In this document: one piece after another, positions 16,411 through 24,582 of the stretch | Layout: the number at the start of each line of letters is the position of its first letter | How positions within the stretch are numbered: position 1 is the stretch's first letter | Source of the DNA: Posidoniimonas corsicana | GTDB lineage: Bacteria > Planctomycetota > Planctomycetia > Pirellulales > Lacipirellulaceae | DNA: 64,000 nt | Reading direction: 5' to 3' | Assembly: GCF_007859765.1 (NCBI RefSeq) | Contig: NZ_SIHJ01000001.1 | Coordinates: forward strand, 122,667-186,666 | The notes under the pieces: generated by a model | The model's database searches: none | Told to the model about the DNA's origin: nothing | What the model saw: the letters and a program-made list of their open reading frames with translations, nothing else | Position numbers and translations under genes: made by a program

Positions 16411-16749
16411 CCAATCGAACCCAAGGGAGAGTCGAAAATGCGTGGGCTGACGCCCACAACCTGCTCGCCTACCCTTCGGCGCTCCGCGCCTCGCCCCATG
16501 CTCCGCATGGCCTGTTGGCGGATGCGGCCAGGCCGCGGAGCCTGACAGCGGACCGAGCGCTGGGAGAGGTCCGATTGCTTAGCAGAGTGAGATCGGTGGT
16601 GGCTGCCAGGGAATACCCCTCAATCGGCTTCTCGCCGTGCCGAGAGGGCCACCTCGAGGACCGGTACCCCCTCTGCCTCTGGCGGGCGGTGGGGCCTCTA
16701 CGGCGAAAAAATCGCGTGACAACGCCTGATTGCTGGCTATGCTCGCCCG
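16411..16749. other. 339-bp intergenic region
   Basis: No gene seen. A small perfect hairpin GTGGGC-TGAC-GCCCAC lies at 16442-16457 just beyond the second DnaA box and could be part of the origin (for example a primosome or single-strand initiation structure), though it is short. Confidence 0.35.
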
Positions 16750-17217
16750 ATGCCCCGCCGCTCACCTCCGCAGGACTCCCAGGAGAAGTCCCCGTACACG
16801 GCTCAACCACGGTTGATCTCCGCCGGCGAGTTGCGGTTCTATCACACCGTGCTCGAGCCCAGCTTCGGCAATCGTTTCTACATCGGCGTTCAGGTCCCGA
16901 TGACCGCCGTGCTGCGCGTCAACGACGAGCAGTGGGACCGGGCCGCCGGACGCCGGATCCGGCAGAAGCGGCTCGACTTCGTGCTCGCCTACGCCAAGAC
17001 GTTCCGCGTGGCCGCGGTGGTCGAGTTGGATGACCTCAGCCATCGCGACTCCGAGCGACGACGACGAGATCGGTTCGTCGGGCGGGCGTTGCAGGAGGCC
17101 GGCGTGCTCCTGATCCGGATCCCGGTGTACCGGAAGTACGACGCGAAGCGGATCCGGGCGATCGTTAACCGTCGGCTCCGCGAGCAACGAATGCGTGACA
17201 GGGCGGGGGGAGTCTGA
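16750..17217 (+). CDS. DUF2726 nuclease-fold protein
   Basis: 155 residues. It follows the DUF2726 pattern: LISAGELRFYHTVLEPSFGNRFYIGVQV, then KRLDFVLAYAKTFRVAAVVELDD, SHRDSERRRRDRFVGRALQEAGV and LLIRIPVYRKYD. The D...E-D/H residues (LDF, VELDD, SH) match the restriction-endonuclease-like core seen in this family, so DNA cleavage is plausible but unproven. It is common on mobile elements. It lies between the origin and another small gene. Confidence 0.85.
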   Translation: MPRRSPPQDSQEKSPYTAQPRLISAGELRFYHTVLEPSFGNRFYIGVQVPMTAVLRVNDEQWDRAAGRRIRQKRLDFVLAYAKTFRVAAVVELDDLSHRDSERRRRDRFVGRALQEAGVLLIRIPVYRKYDAKRIRAIVNRRLREQRMRDRAGGV

Positions 17218-17440
17218 CCTGCAGGGGGGCGCCACGCGTGAGGCCCGATCGATGGCAAGCTGAAACCGCCGCCGGTCGCCGCCAGCAGAAAACCGGTTCC
17301 TCCCCGCGTTCGCTCCCGCTCCGCCGGGGTCCCTCCCGTTTTCGACTGGCCCCGAGCGCTCCGCTCCGGCTGCCGCGGTTTCTCGAGCCTGCCACCGGGC
17401 CCCAGCAAGCGTGGCCCTCTAACCCAACAGGAGACTCACC

Positions 17441-17938
17441 ATGGCCCACCTCGTATCGACCCTTTTTCACCGCAGCTTCCCCGGGCCGTTTGACTACTTC
17501 CCGAGCCACGACGGCGTTGACGAAACCTTCGAGTTGACCTGTTTGACCACGGACGACTTTGTGATCGCGACCCACTTCTGGGACGAGCGTGAGTGGGCGG
17601 AAACCCGGATCGCGGTCGTGGCGGCGGTGCTAAACGACTCCCTGGGCGGCGAAGACGAGGACTTCTTGGCGGCCCTCAATCCCCAAACGCTCGCCCATTT
17701 CCGGGATCAATTGCCGGGCCCCTACTTCGTCAAGGTTGAGTACTGCGATTACATGGGGATCCAGTTCTGCGTGAACTGCCGCACGTCCGGCGAAACGGTG
17801 ATCCACACTACGCAGCGATACTCCGCGTTGACGGCCTGCACGGTCGCCCGAAACATCGCCGCCGTCCTCAATTCGGCGTTCCTGGACGACTTAATTCCAG
17901 CGGCCATCGCCAATGCCGAGGCTCGCTCGCCAGCGTAG
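17441..17938 (+). CDS. Unknown protein of 165 residues
   Basis: A CAGGAG site precedes the ATG. The protein is acidic (DDFVIATHFWDEREWAET, LGGEDEDFLAAL), has no signal peptide, and has several Cys in CDYMGIQFCVNCRTSGET. No family recognised. Acidic small proteins near antirestriction genes can be DNA mimics, but nothing here shows that. It is preceded by a roughly 200-bp C-rich leader like that of ardC. Confidence 0.6.
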   Translation: MAHLVSTLFHRSFPGPFDYFPSHDGVDETFELTCLTTDDFVIATHFWDEREWAETRIAVVAAVLNDSLGGEDEDFLAALNPQTLAHFRDQLPGPYFVKVEYCDYMGIQFCVNCRTSGETVIHTTQRYSALTACTVARNIAAVLNSAFLDDLIPAAIANAEARSPA

Positions 17939-18421
17939 TACTCCCAATATTCTTCATCAGCCGTAAGCCCCGCGGCAAGCGGCGTCCGACTGGCCATGTG
18001 GCGCCAACTGGGACCATCGTCTTGCTCGTAAGGGCATCGTTCTGACAAGCCCAACGACAACCGGTTCCCGGTATGCCTCAGCTGCCTCAATCAAATGGTT
18101 GAGGTTAACGAAAGTTGATCGAGAACGAAGCAAGCCATGAAGGTGAAGTTTTGTTAAGAAACGAAATCCCCCACCAATGAATTCTTACAGACGTCTTCCC
18201 TTAAGCCTGCTTAAGGAGAGTTTTACCGTAAAACATGCCGGGCGGCCGGTTGGGCCGACGGCCTGCGGGCGTGTTTGCATGATGGCTGGCCAGCATGAAA
18301 GCATGCTTACACGGTTATAATCTCGACAGCTTTTCGGATGGCTGGTTGGCCTCTTTGCTGGCTGGCACGATGGGGGAAGTTTTTGCTTGCCAGCTGGATG
18401 GCTTTGCGCTACGGTCGCCGC
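17939..18421. other. Partition-locus upstream region
   Basis: No gene. It holds two perfect palindromes (18199-18216 and 18220-18234), a TATAAT box at 18316-18321, and a cluster of GCTGG/CCAGC motifs from about 18276 to 18405, including the dyad GCTGGCCAGC near 18285. These features fit a parA operator and a centromere (parS or parC) site, but which part does which cannot be told from sequence alone. Confidence 0.5.
18199..18234. repeat. Two adjacent perfect palindromes upstream of parA
   Basis: CCTTAAGC-CT-GCTTAAGG (18199-18216) and GTTTTAC-C-GTAAAAC (18220-18234) are separated by 3 bp. Both have the size of dimeric protein binding sites and are the strongest dyads in the region, which makes them good centromere or operator candidates. 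Confidence 0.7.
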
Positions 18422-19078
18422 ATGACAGTAATCACCATCGCAAACTCCAAAGGGGGCGTCGGAAAGTCGACCGTCGCGGTCCACCTCGCCGCCTGGCTCC
18501 ACGAGCAAGGCCACCGGGTCACACTCGCCGACTGCGACACGCAGCAGAGCTCCTCGGAATGGATCCGTGAGGCCGCGCCCGAGGTCCGGGCCGTCCGTCT
18601 CAACAACCCCGACCATATTCTGAACGAGCTGCCGGCGCTCGCGGCCGAGACCGACTACGCGATCGCCGACGGCCCCGGCAGTCAGACCGAGACCAGCCGG
18701 GCGCTCTTGCTGCGAGCAGACCTCGCCATCGTGCCGTGCAAGGCGTCGATGCTGGAGGTCCGGGCGCTGGCGAAGGCGACCGAGGTGCTCAGGCAGGCCC
18801 AGGACATCCGCGGCGGCGTTCCTGAGGCAGTGATTGTGCTCTGCATGGTCGGCAAGCGTTACCGCTTAACCAAAGACATGCAGGACGCCGCGGCGGCATT
18901 GCAGCTTCCGCTGGCGGATACGGCGATGACACTGCGCCAGATTTACGCCGACGCCCCCGGTCAGGGAGCGGTCGTCTGGCAGATGGGCGCCCGCGCCCGA
19001 ACGGCGGCCGACGAGGTGCACCGCCTGTTCGCCGAGCTCCTGCCCGAGGCCCAGCGCCGTAAAATGAAATCAGCGTAG
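18422..19078 (+). CDS. parA: ParA-family plasmid partition ATPase
   Basis: 218 residues from the ATG directly before TVITIANSKGGVGKST; longer frames upstream run through repeat-rich DNA and are rejected. The deviant Walker A is KGGVGKST at 10-17, and LADCDTQQSSSEW and YAIADGPGSQTETSRALLLRADL are the next ParA motifs. The small size and lack of an N-terminal HTH fit type Ib ParA, which pairs with a small ribbon-helix-helix centromere-binding protein. That partner is encoded 11 bp downstream. Type Ib loci are usually repressed by the small partner. Confidence 0.93.
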   Translation: MTVITIANSKGGVGKSTVAVHLAAWLHEQGHRVTLADCDTQQSSSEWIREAAPEVRAVRLNNPDHILNELPALAAETDYAIADGPGSQTETSRALLLRADLAIVPCKASMLEVRALAKATEVLRQAQDIRGGVPEAVIVLCMVGKRYRLTKDMQDAAAALQLPLADTAMTLRQIYADAPGQGAVVWQMGARARTAADEVHRLFAELLPEAQRRKMKSA

Positions 19079-19089
19079 AGGGAGGAGAT

Positions 19090-19413
19090 ATGGTAGAGCG
19101 ACGTCCATTGGTGGAGGGGATTTCGGGGGCGAAGCCGGAGGAGGAGAAGGAATTCGTGTATGGAGGTCAGCAGCAGGCTGCCAAGAGCACGGAGGCGAAC
19201 CGTGCCGCTACGGTAAATGATCAACCACCATCAAGAATCCTGCCGCAGATGGCGAGCCGCGTGCCGATCACCACGCGGGCCCGGCCGGAGATTGCCTCGG
19301 CGCTCAAGCGGGCGTCGCTCCAGCGGCAGCTCAGCGGCGAGCAGCCGTTCTACGTGCAGGAGATTCTTGAAGAAGCCTTAATGGCTTGGCTGAAGAGCCA
19401 TGGTTACCTCTAG
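19090..19413 (+). CDS. Ribbon-helix-helix-like partner of ParA (ParG/ParB-type Ib)
   Basis: 107 residues, preceded by GGAGGAG, 11 bp after parA. The N-terminal half is polar and probably disordered. The C-terminal half, SRVPITTRARPEIASALKRA, then EQPFYVQEILEEALMAWLK, fits a beta strand plus two helices of a ribbon-helix-helix dimer. Such proteins bind the centromere upstream of parA and stimulate ParA with the flexible tail. The palindromes at 18199-18234 are candidate sites. Confidence 0.75.
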   Translation: MVERRPLVEGISGAKPEEEKEFVYGGQQQAAKSTEANRAATVNDQPPSRILPQMASRVPITTRARPEIASALKRASLQRQLSGEQPFYVQEILEEALMAWLKSHGYL

Positions 19414-20055
19414 AACTAGGCAAGGGCTAGCTGCGCTGCCCACCCAACTTCCTGCGAACGTTCCGAGTATGCATCTTCTCATGAGCAGCCCAAGCAAACG
19501 CGAGTACTCGCAGTAGCGATCGATAGCGTTTAGTGGATTAGGTCAGATGAGTCTGCAATCGCTTTACCGCCAGTCAACGCTGCGAGTGCTTCGGCCTATT
19601 CGATATCGCAAGTCGACGCGGGCGGCGCCCCGCCGCGGCGGCCCGACCGACCGGCGGTCTGCGCGGGGTGCGTCTTCGGCGAGCCTCGCGTCTACCAATT
19701 CGACGCCGAGACCCAAGAGGCCCGCCGGCCGGTGCGTATCCGAGTGCAACTAGTAGAAACCTGCGTCGGTACCGACACGCCGCGGATCGGCAAGACGCCT
19801 TGCCAGGCAGGCCGGTGCATCTGAGCTGAACTGCGGGCGGTGTAGACGACCTCGGCGGATTCGAGCTTGCCCTTCGGCGCGTCGGCTGAGGCAACCGCTG
19901 GAGGTTTCACGAATGGCAAAAGGCCGGTGGTGAGGAGGCTTCGACAGGCTCCTTGCAGTTCAGCCCTTGGCGCCAGCGGATGGTAAGCTACCTGTGGCAA
20001 GCAATTCGCCCAGCATTATGAGGCATGTCCGCTTCGATAGTGGCGAGCCATTCCT
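19414..20055. other. Backbone/island junction with a possible gene remnant
   Basis: 642 bp with no complete gene. From about 19532 to a stop at 19822 one + frame has coding character and no usable start codon. It reads VCAGCVFGEPRVYQFDAE and later LVETCVGTDTPRIGKTP with CQAGRC near the end, giving CxxC and CxxxxC pairs. It may be the tail of a decayed gene. The segment marks the change from plasmid backbone to the sugar island. Confidence 0.35.
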
Positions 20056-22461
20056 CTACCGTGGTTCAAGGTCCACGTAGGTTGGATCGTTGCGTTCGGC
20101 AACGATCCGGTCGTCTCTTAGCTTCAGTTCGACGACCTGGATCGATGACCGTCGTTGCTCGTAACCATCCTTCTTCAGGCCTTCGCCGACTCGGCCGGGA
20201 TGCGTGAAGTAGAAAAGATAGGCCCTATTCTTAGAGACGATCACATCGCCATGGCGGGCGGTCGTGGTGTCGTCGGTCCCAACGCCGCTGCCGTGGGGCA
20301 TCAGTGGGCCGCCCGACTGCTGGATCCAATCGATGCCGTCGTTGGATCGAAAGGTCTTGAAACCCCGACCGTCACAGAGAATCATCCAATCCGCGCCCTT
20401 CCAGTGAAATATGGCGGGGCCCTCGCCTTGGGTCGACAGCACTCTTTGAGGCTCAGACCACCGCTTCAGGTCCTCGCTACCGAGGAAGTAGAAGGTCGAG
20501 GCGTGGTTGGATGGGTCCTTGTAGTAGAGCCGCCACGCGCCCTGTGGCGTACGAATAGCTTCCGCGTCGTAGCTGCCAACAGGCAAGTCGAAGGTGTGGT
20601 CGACTTGCCAATTGCGGAGGTCATCGCTAGATAGCTGAACGATGTAGCCAGGAACCTTGCCCCAGCTCTCGGCCACGCCAGCCTGGATGCTTAGGAACAG
20701 GCGCCAGGCGCCGTCGTCACCGCGGACGATGTCTGGCGCCCACAACGTGGCGTTGCCGCCGCCGAGTTCTTCCGGCAAGCGGGGAATGTTCGCTGTACCG
20801 ACGTAGGACCAATGGGCGCCGTCCTCTGACTCCGCGATACCTATCTTGGTCTTAAAGACCCAGCTGACGCCCGGCAGCTCGGTCTCGGTGGAGCGGCGAT
20901 TGGTGTAGAACATCCACCACTTCTTTACGATCGGATTCCACACGATGCAGGGGTCGGCCGCTCCATCGTAAACCGGGTCGCGGAAGAGGGGCTTAGCCGC
21001 GAGGACGCCGGATTGGTAGTGGAAATTATCGAAGCGGGTTGTCCCGGTCCCCGTGGCCACTAGCCCAGCACGTAAGGCGTAGAAGCTGCGATGGTTGTTG
21101 TGGTGCATGCCAGAGACGTCGAGGTGATCGACGAGGGTCACCCACTCGCTGCCGTCCTTGCTGACCTGCAGGGTGCAGAGATCTTTTTGGTTGATGATCT
21201 TGAGGATGAAGTTCTTACCGAGCTTGTTCTCGAACGTCTCACTTTCGAAGGCGTCCCTGTGAACGGTAAAGCTCGACTCGTCTGCGGTAATTCCCGCAAA
21301 CACGCTCTTTCGGTAGAAGAGAATCAGACCGCCCGCTCCCGCTTCCCTCAAGTCGACCTCTACCTGAACCTCGTAGTGGTGGTCGGGAATGGTGACGAGC
21401 ATCTTGCGGCCGTTGGCGGGGGACTCTCCCCTGCCGCGTAGAAAAAGGCTTCCCTCCTTGAGGTCGATGGCGTTGTGAGGGTAGCGGCCCCAGAACGACC
21501 ACAGCAGGCCGAGCTTGTCATCTGAGAAATCATCAGACGGGTCGACCGGCAAGACGTTGGAGCTCGACGGCAACGGCGCTCGGTCCTCGTCAAGCGTAAA
21601 CCAGCCGTCGTCAGTCCACTTGATCGGGTCGATGAGGGTGTGGCGGCCGAGCGTGTGAGCGGCCCGCTTGTAGCCGTGATAGACGATCCACCAATCGTTC
21701 TGAGAATCGCACACAAGGGTCCCGTGGCCTTTCGACCACCATGGCTCGTCCGCTGAGTGCGTGCGGACAATCGGGTTGTAAGGCGAATTCTCCCACGGGC
21801 CGTCTATGTTTTTTGAGCGGGCCGAGACGACCATATGGCTAGTCGGTGGTCCGGCCGTTCCGCCCTGGGCGCTGGTCAGGTAGTAGTAACCGTCCTTGTA
21901 GTTGAGCTTGGGCGATTCGAGGTAGAAGCCCTCGGTCTTCCACTCGCGTGGGTAACGCCACCCCTTGTACACGGTCGTCAGTTTGCCGGTGGTAGAGAGC
22001 CCGTCGTCTGCGAGTGGGATCATCGTCCCAGCGCTGAGGTGGAGGTAGCGTTTGCCGTCCTGGTCAACCACGTGGCCGGGGTCGATACGCTGCGTCTTGA
22101 GGTCGATGGGCGGGCTCCAGGGGCCACGGATGTCGTCGGCCCAGATGACCCAGTTGGTGCCGGAGGCGGGGTAATAGATGTAGTAGCGGCCATCGTGCTT
22201 TACCAAGTCCGGCGCGTAAGCCGAGCCCCGGATCTCGGTGTGGGTGCGGGCGAGAGGCTCCCAGTTGACGAGATCGGTAGAACGCCAGATGAGAAAACCA
22301 GGAGAATAGACGAAGGGCGAGTGAGTCATATAGAACTCCTCGCCATCCCGGATGATGGTGGGGTCCGGAAAATCACCGGGGAGGATCGCCCTGGGGTAAT
22401 CCGCCGCGACCAACGACGAGGAGGCGAGCAACAGGAGCACGAATATTAGCATCGGTTTCAT
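20056..22461 (-). CDS. Secreted two-propeller GH43-type glycoside hydrolase
   Basis: 801 residues, starting at the Met that begins a signal peptide (LIFVLLLLASSSLVAA). The first five-bladed propeller (about 22-315) has the GH43 base D33 in GDFPDPTIIRDG, YAPDLVKHDGRYYIYY, and the acid in TEGFYLESPKLNYKDG. A beta-sandwich like the GH43 C-terminal domain follows (about 325-510: DDFSDDKLGLLWSFWG, VQVEVDLREAGAGGLILF). A second GH43/GH32-like propeller ends the protein (DGAADPCIVWNPIVKKWW, LWAPDIVRGDDG, SYDAEAIRTPQG). The first domain is most like beta-xylosidase or alpha-L-arabinofuranosidase enzymes. It is probably co-transcribed after the 352-residue GH43 gene. Confidence 0.85.
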   Translation of the reverse strand: MKPMLIFVLLLLASSSLVAADYPRAILPGDFPDPTIIRDGEEFYMTHSPFVYSPGFLIWRSTDLVNWEPLARTHTEIRGSAYAPDLVKHDGRYYIYYPASGTNWVIWADDIRGPWSPPIDLKTQRIDPGHVVDQDGKRYLHLSAGTMIPLADDGLSTTGKLTTVYKGWRYPREWKTEGFYLESPKLNYKDGYYYLTSAQGGTAGPPTSHMVVSARSKNIDGPWENSPYNPIVRTHSADEPWWSKGHGTLVCDSQNDWWIVYHGYKRAAHTLGRHTLIDPIKWTDDGWFTLDEDRAPLPSSSNVLPVDPSDDFSDDKLGLLWSFWGRYPHNAIDLKEGSLFLRGRGESPANGRKMLVTIPDHHYEVQVEVDLREAGAGGLILFYRKSVFAGITADESSFTVHRDAFESETFENKLGKNFILKIINQKDLCTLQVSKDGSEWVTLVDHLDVSGMHHNNHRSFYALRAGLVATGTGTTRFDNFHYQSGVLAAKPLFRDPVYDGAADPCIVWNPIVKKWWMFYTNRRSTETELPGVSWVFKTKIGIAESEDGAHWSYVGTANIPRLPEELGGGNATLWAPDIVRGDDGAWRLFLSIQAGVAESWGKVPGYIVQLSSDDLRNWQVDHTFDLPVGSYDAEAIRTPQGAWRLYYKDPSNHASTFYFLGSEDLKRWSEPQRVLSTQGEGPAIFHWKGADWMILCDGRGFKTFRSNDGIDWIQQSGGPLMPHGSGVGTDDTTTARHGDVIVSKNRAYLFYFTHPGRVGEGLKKDGYEQRRSSIQVVELKLRDDRIVAERNDPTYVDLEPR

Positions 22462-22513
22462 TTCTGTAGTTCGTCTCACGAGAAGAGTTGTAAGAGGGGG
22501 CTGCCATTGAGGA

Positions 22514-23572
22514 TCAGTCAAAGCTCAGCGTGAATCCCCAGTGTCTCGATAGCGTCTCGGCCTCGCGACGAGTGAGGCGGACGACCGATCCGTGCTTGGG
22601 ACGCTCAAAGTTGCTGGCCTTCATCGGACCCTCATTGAAACGCCCCAGGTCGGTAAAGGTCTTGAAGTCGGTCGTCTCACGGAAGCCGAAGTTGGGCGGC
22701 TTGAGGCCATAGATGTCGTACATGAGCACCCATCTGTCTTCGCCGATCCGTTTCCAGACGTTCGGAGCCTCGCATTTGAGCTGCTCCGAATCGTACCACG
22801 CCGGGTCGTATGCGTACCCTTCGGTCAAGCGGTCTGAGACCGCTTGCTTGACGCCTGGCGTGCCATCGTGGGGCACGTAGAACAGGTGGAATTCGTTGCC
22901 GACTTGGGTGATGTCGCCGTCGATATAACTGCAATCGATCGGGTAGTCGAACAGCAGCTTTGGCGGTTCCGACATCTCTGTGAATTCGTCGTTTAGGTAG
23001 GAATAGTAGAGGCGGTCTTGCGCTTTCCCAAACCGCATCGAGAAGTAGAGCATGACCTTCTTCTTGCCATGGTCGTAGATCAGCTCGGGCGCCCAGGCGC
23101 TGCCGATCCCTTCGAAACCGGGGAAGGCTTGATCGATTCGGACCACCTTGTGCGTCCAGGTAATCAAGTCGGTAGACTTCATCAACACCACCGCCCGGTT
23201 ATTGCCCCAACCAAACTGGTTGGCGTCGCGCTGCCAACGGGACGATCGATGGCCCGCGGCCTGCCCGTAGATGTGGAGGTCAGTGGCCGCCATGTAGAAG
23301 GTGCCATCTGGCCCGCGCATGAGGTGCGGGTCTCGCACCCCCTTCTGCTCAGCAATTTCGGCCCCGTCGATGACCGGTCGCCCCTCGTTCACGTCACTAA
23401 AACGATAGCCATCCGGACTAAGGGCGAAGTGGATACTGTGCGTCTCATCCTTGAAGTAGACTAGCAGATATGCTGCCAGATCGCTTTCGGCCGGCGCTGT
23501 AGCGCTGGAGAGATTTGCGGCAAGACCGGCGAGCAACATGGCCCGCCCAACGGTCGAGAGTCCGATGTGCAT
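22514..23572 (-). CDS. Secreted GH43-like glycoside hydrolase
   Basis: 352 residues with a signal peptide (about 1-28). The propeller motifs are GVRDPHLMRGPDGTFYMAAT (base Asp), SAWAPELIYDHGKKKVMLYF and SYIDGDITQVGNEFHLFYVP. The second motif has Glu where many GH43 enzymes have Asp, so activity on xylan or arabinan side chains is likely but the subfamily is unclear. It lies 52 bp upstream of the two-propeller GH43 on the same strand. Xylose or arabinose released outside the cytoplasm would suit the pentose pathways on this island. Confidence 0.75.
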   Translation of the reverse strand: MHIGLSTVGRAMLLAGLAANLSSATAPAESDLAAYLLVYFKDETHSIHFALSPDGYRFSDVNEGRPVIDGAEIAEQKGVRDPHLMRGPDGTFYMAATDLHIYGQAAGHRSSRWQRDANQFGWGNNRAVVLMKSTDLITWTHKVVRIDQAFPGFEGIGSAWAPELIYDHGKKKVMLYFSMRFGKAQDRLYYSYLNDEFTEMSEPPKLLFDYPIDCSYIDGDITQVGNEFHLFYVPHDGTPGVKQAVSDRLTEGYAYDPAWYDSEQLKCEAPNVWKRIGEDRWVLMYDIYGLKPPNFGFRETTDFKTFTDLGRFNEGPMKASNFERPKHGSVVRLTRREAETLSRHWGFTLSFD

Positions 23573-23720
23573 GGGATGGGAAAAGTCTTGCGGGAGACGT
23601 AAGAGATCGGCACCTTCGACATCAATAGGCAGCCACCAGTATCGCCTGCGGATCCTGTGAGTGCCAGGGCTCCGTCTTCACGCTGAACCTCCTGCACGCG
23701 GGTGGCACGGACAGTCGGCC

Positions 23721-24468
23721 GCGTGAGGTGTTCAGCCTAACCTACCGGCAGACGGAGGGCTTCGGCCGCTCGCTGGTGCGGCTGATGGACGCCAGGGTGG
23801 AGATCCCCGATTACACGTCGCTGCAGAAGCGGGCGGCCAAGATGGAGATCGCCTTGAACGCCACGCCGAAACACGGTCCGATTGACGTGGTGGTCGACAG
23901 CACGGGCCTGAAGGTCTTTGGCGAGGGCGAGTGGAAGGCCCGCAAGCACGGCGTGAGCAAGCGTCGCACGTGGCGGAAGCTGCACCTCGCGATCGCCCCG
24001 GAGACGGGCGAGATCGTGGCCGAGGAGTCGACCGACAACGACAAGCACGACGCCGATCTGGTGGAGCCCTTGATCGATCAGGTCGAGCCGCCGATCGAGA
24101 AGTTCTACGGCGACGGCGCCTACGACCAGCGGAAAGTGTATGACGCCTTGGAATGCGAGGCGGCTCAGCCGATCATCCCGCCCCGCAAGAACGCCAAGAT
24201 CTGGCGGCACGCGAACTCGAACGACTACCGTCTGCCACGCGACGAGGCGCTCCGCCAGATCCGACGCACAAGCCGCAAGGCTTGGAAGATCGACGTCGGC
24301 TACCACGTGCGGAGCCTGGTCGAGACCACCATGCACCGCGTCAAGACAACCTTCGGCGACAAGCTCCGGAGCCGAAAACCGCCCAACCAGAAAACCGAAG
24401 CCCGGCTACGCTGTGCGATACTCAACCGCTTCACCCAACTCGGCATGCCTCAGTTCGTGTGGAGTTAG
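23721..24468 (+). pseudogene. IS5-family transposase lacking its N-terminus
   Basis: The frame is intact from EVFSLTYRQTEGFGRS to the end and keeps the DDE residues: VVVDSTGLKVFG, FYGDGAYDQRK and LVETTMHRVK. The DNA-binding N-terminal about 90 residues seen in copy 2 are missing. Any protein made here would have lost that part, so it is probably inactive. Confidence 0.85.
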
Positions 24469-24479
24469 TCGACAAGGCC
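23721..24479 (+). mobile_element. IS5-family element, copy 1, left end missing
   Basis: 759 bp almost identical to 54233-54992. The right terminal inverted repeat TCGACAAGGCC is present at its end; the left about 290 bp and left repeat are absent. The copy starts abruptly inside the transposase, fused to unrelated DNA at 23720. Confidence 0.85.
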
Positions 24480-24582
24480 GCATGCAACTAGCAAATCGAT
24501 TATACTGTTCGCTCCGCCGGCGTGCGGCGGCTCGTGGATATCATCCATTCTCTTCCTCAAGACTATTTAGAGGTATCGCATT

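Noticed and set aside
23640..23720. Open frame upstream joined to IS5 copy 1 (CECQGSVFTLNLLHAGG)
   Set aside because: It is unrelated to the IS5 N-terminus seen in copy 2 and ends at a stop about 80 bp upstream; it is junction DNA, not a gene start.
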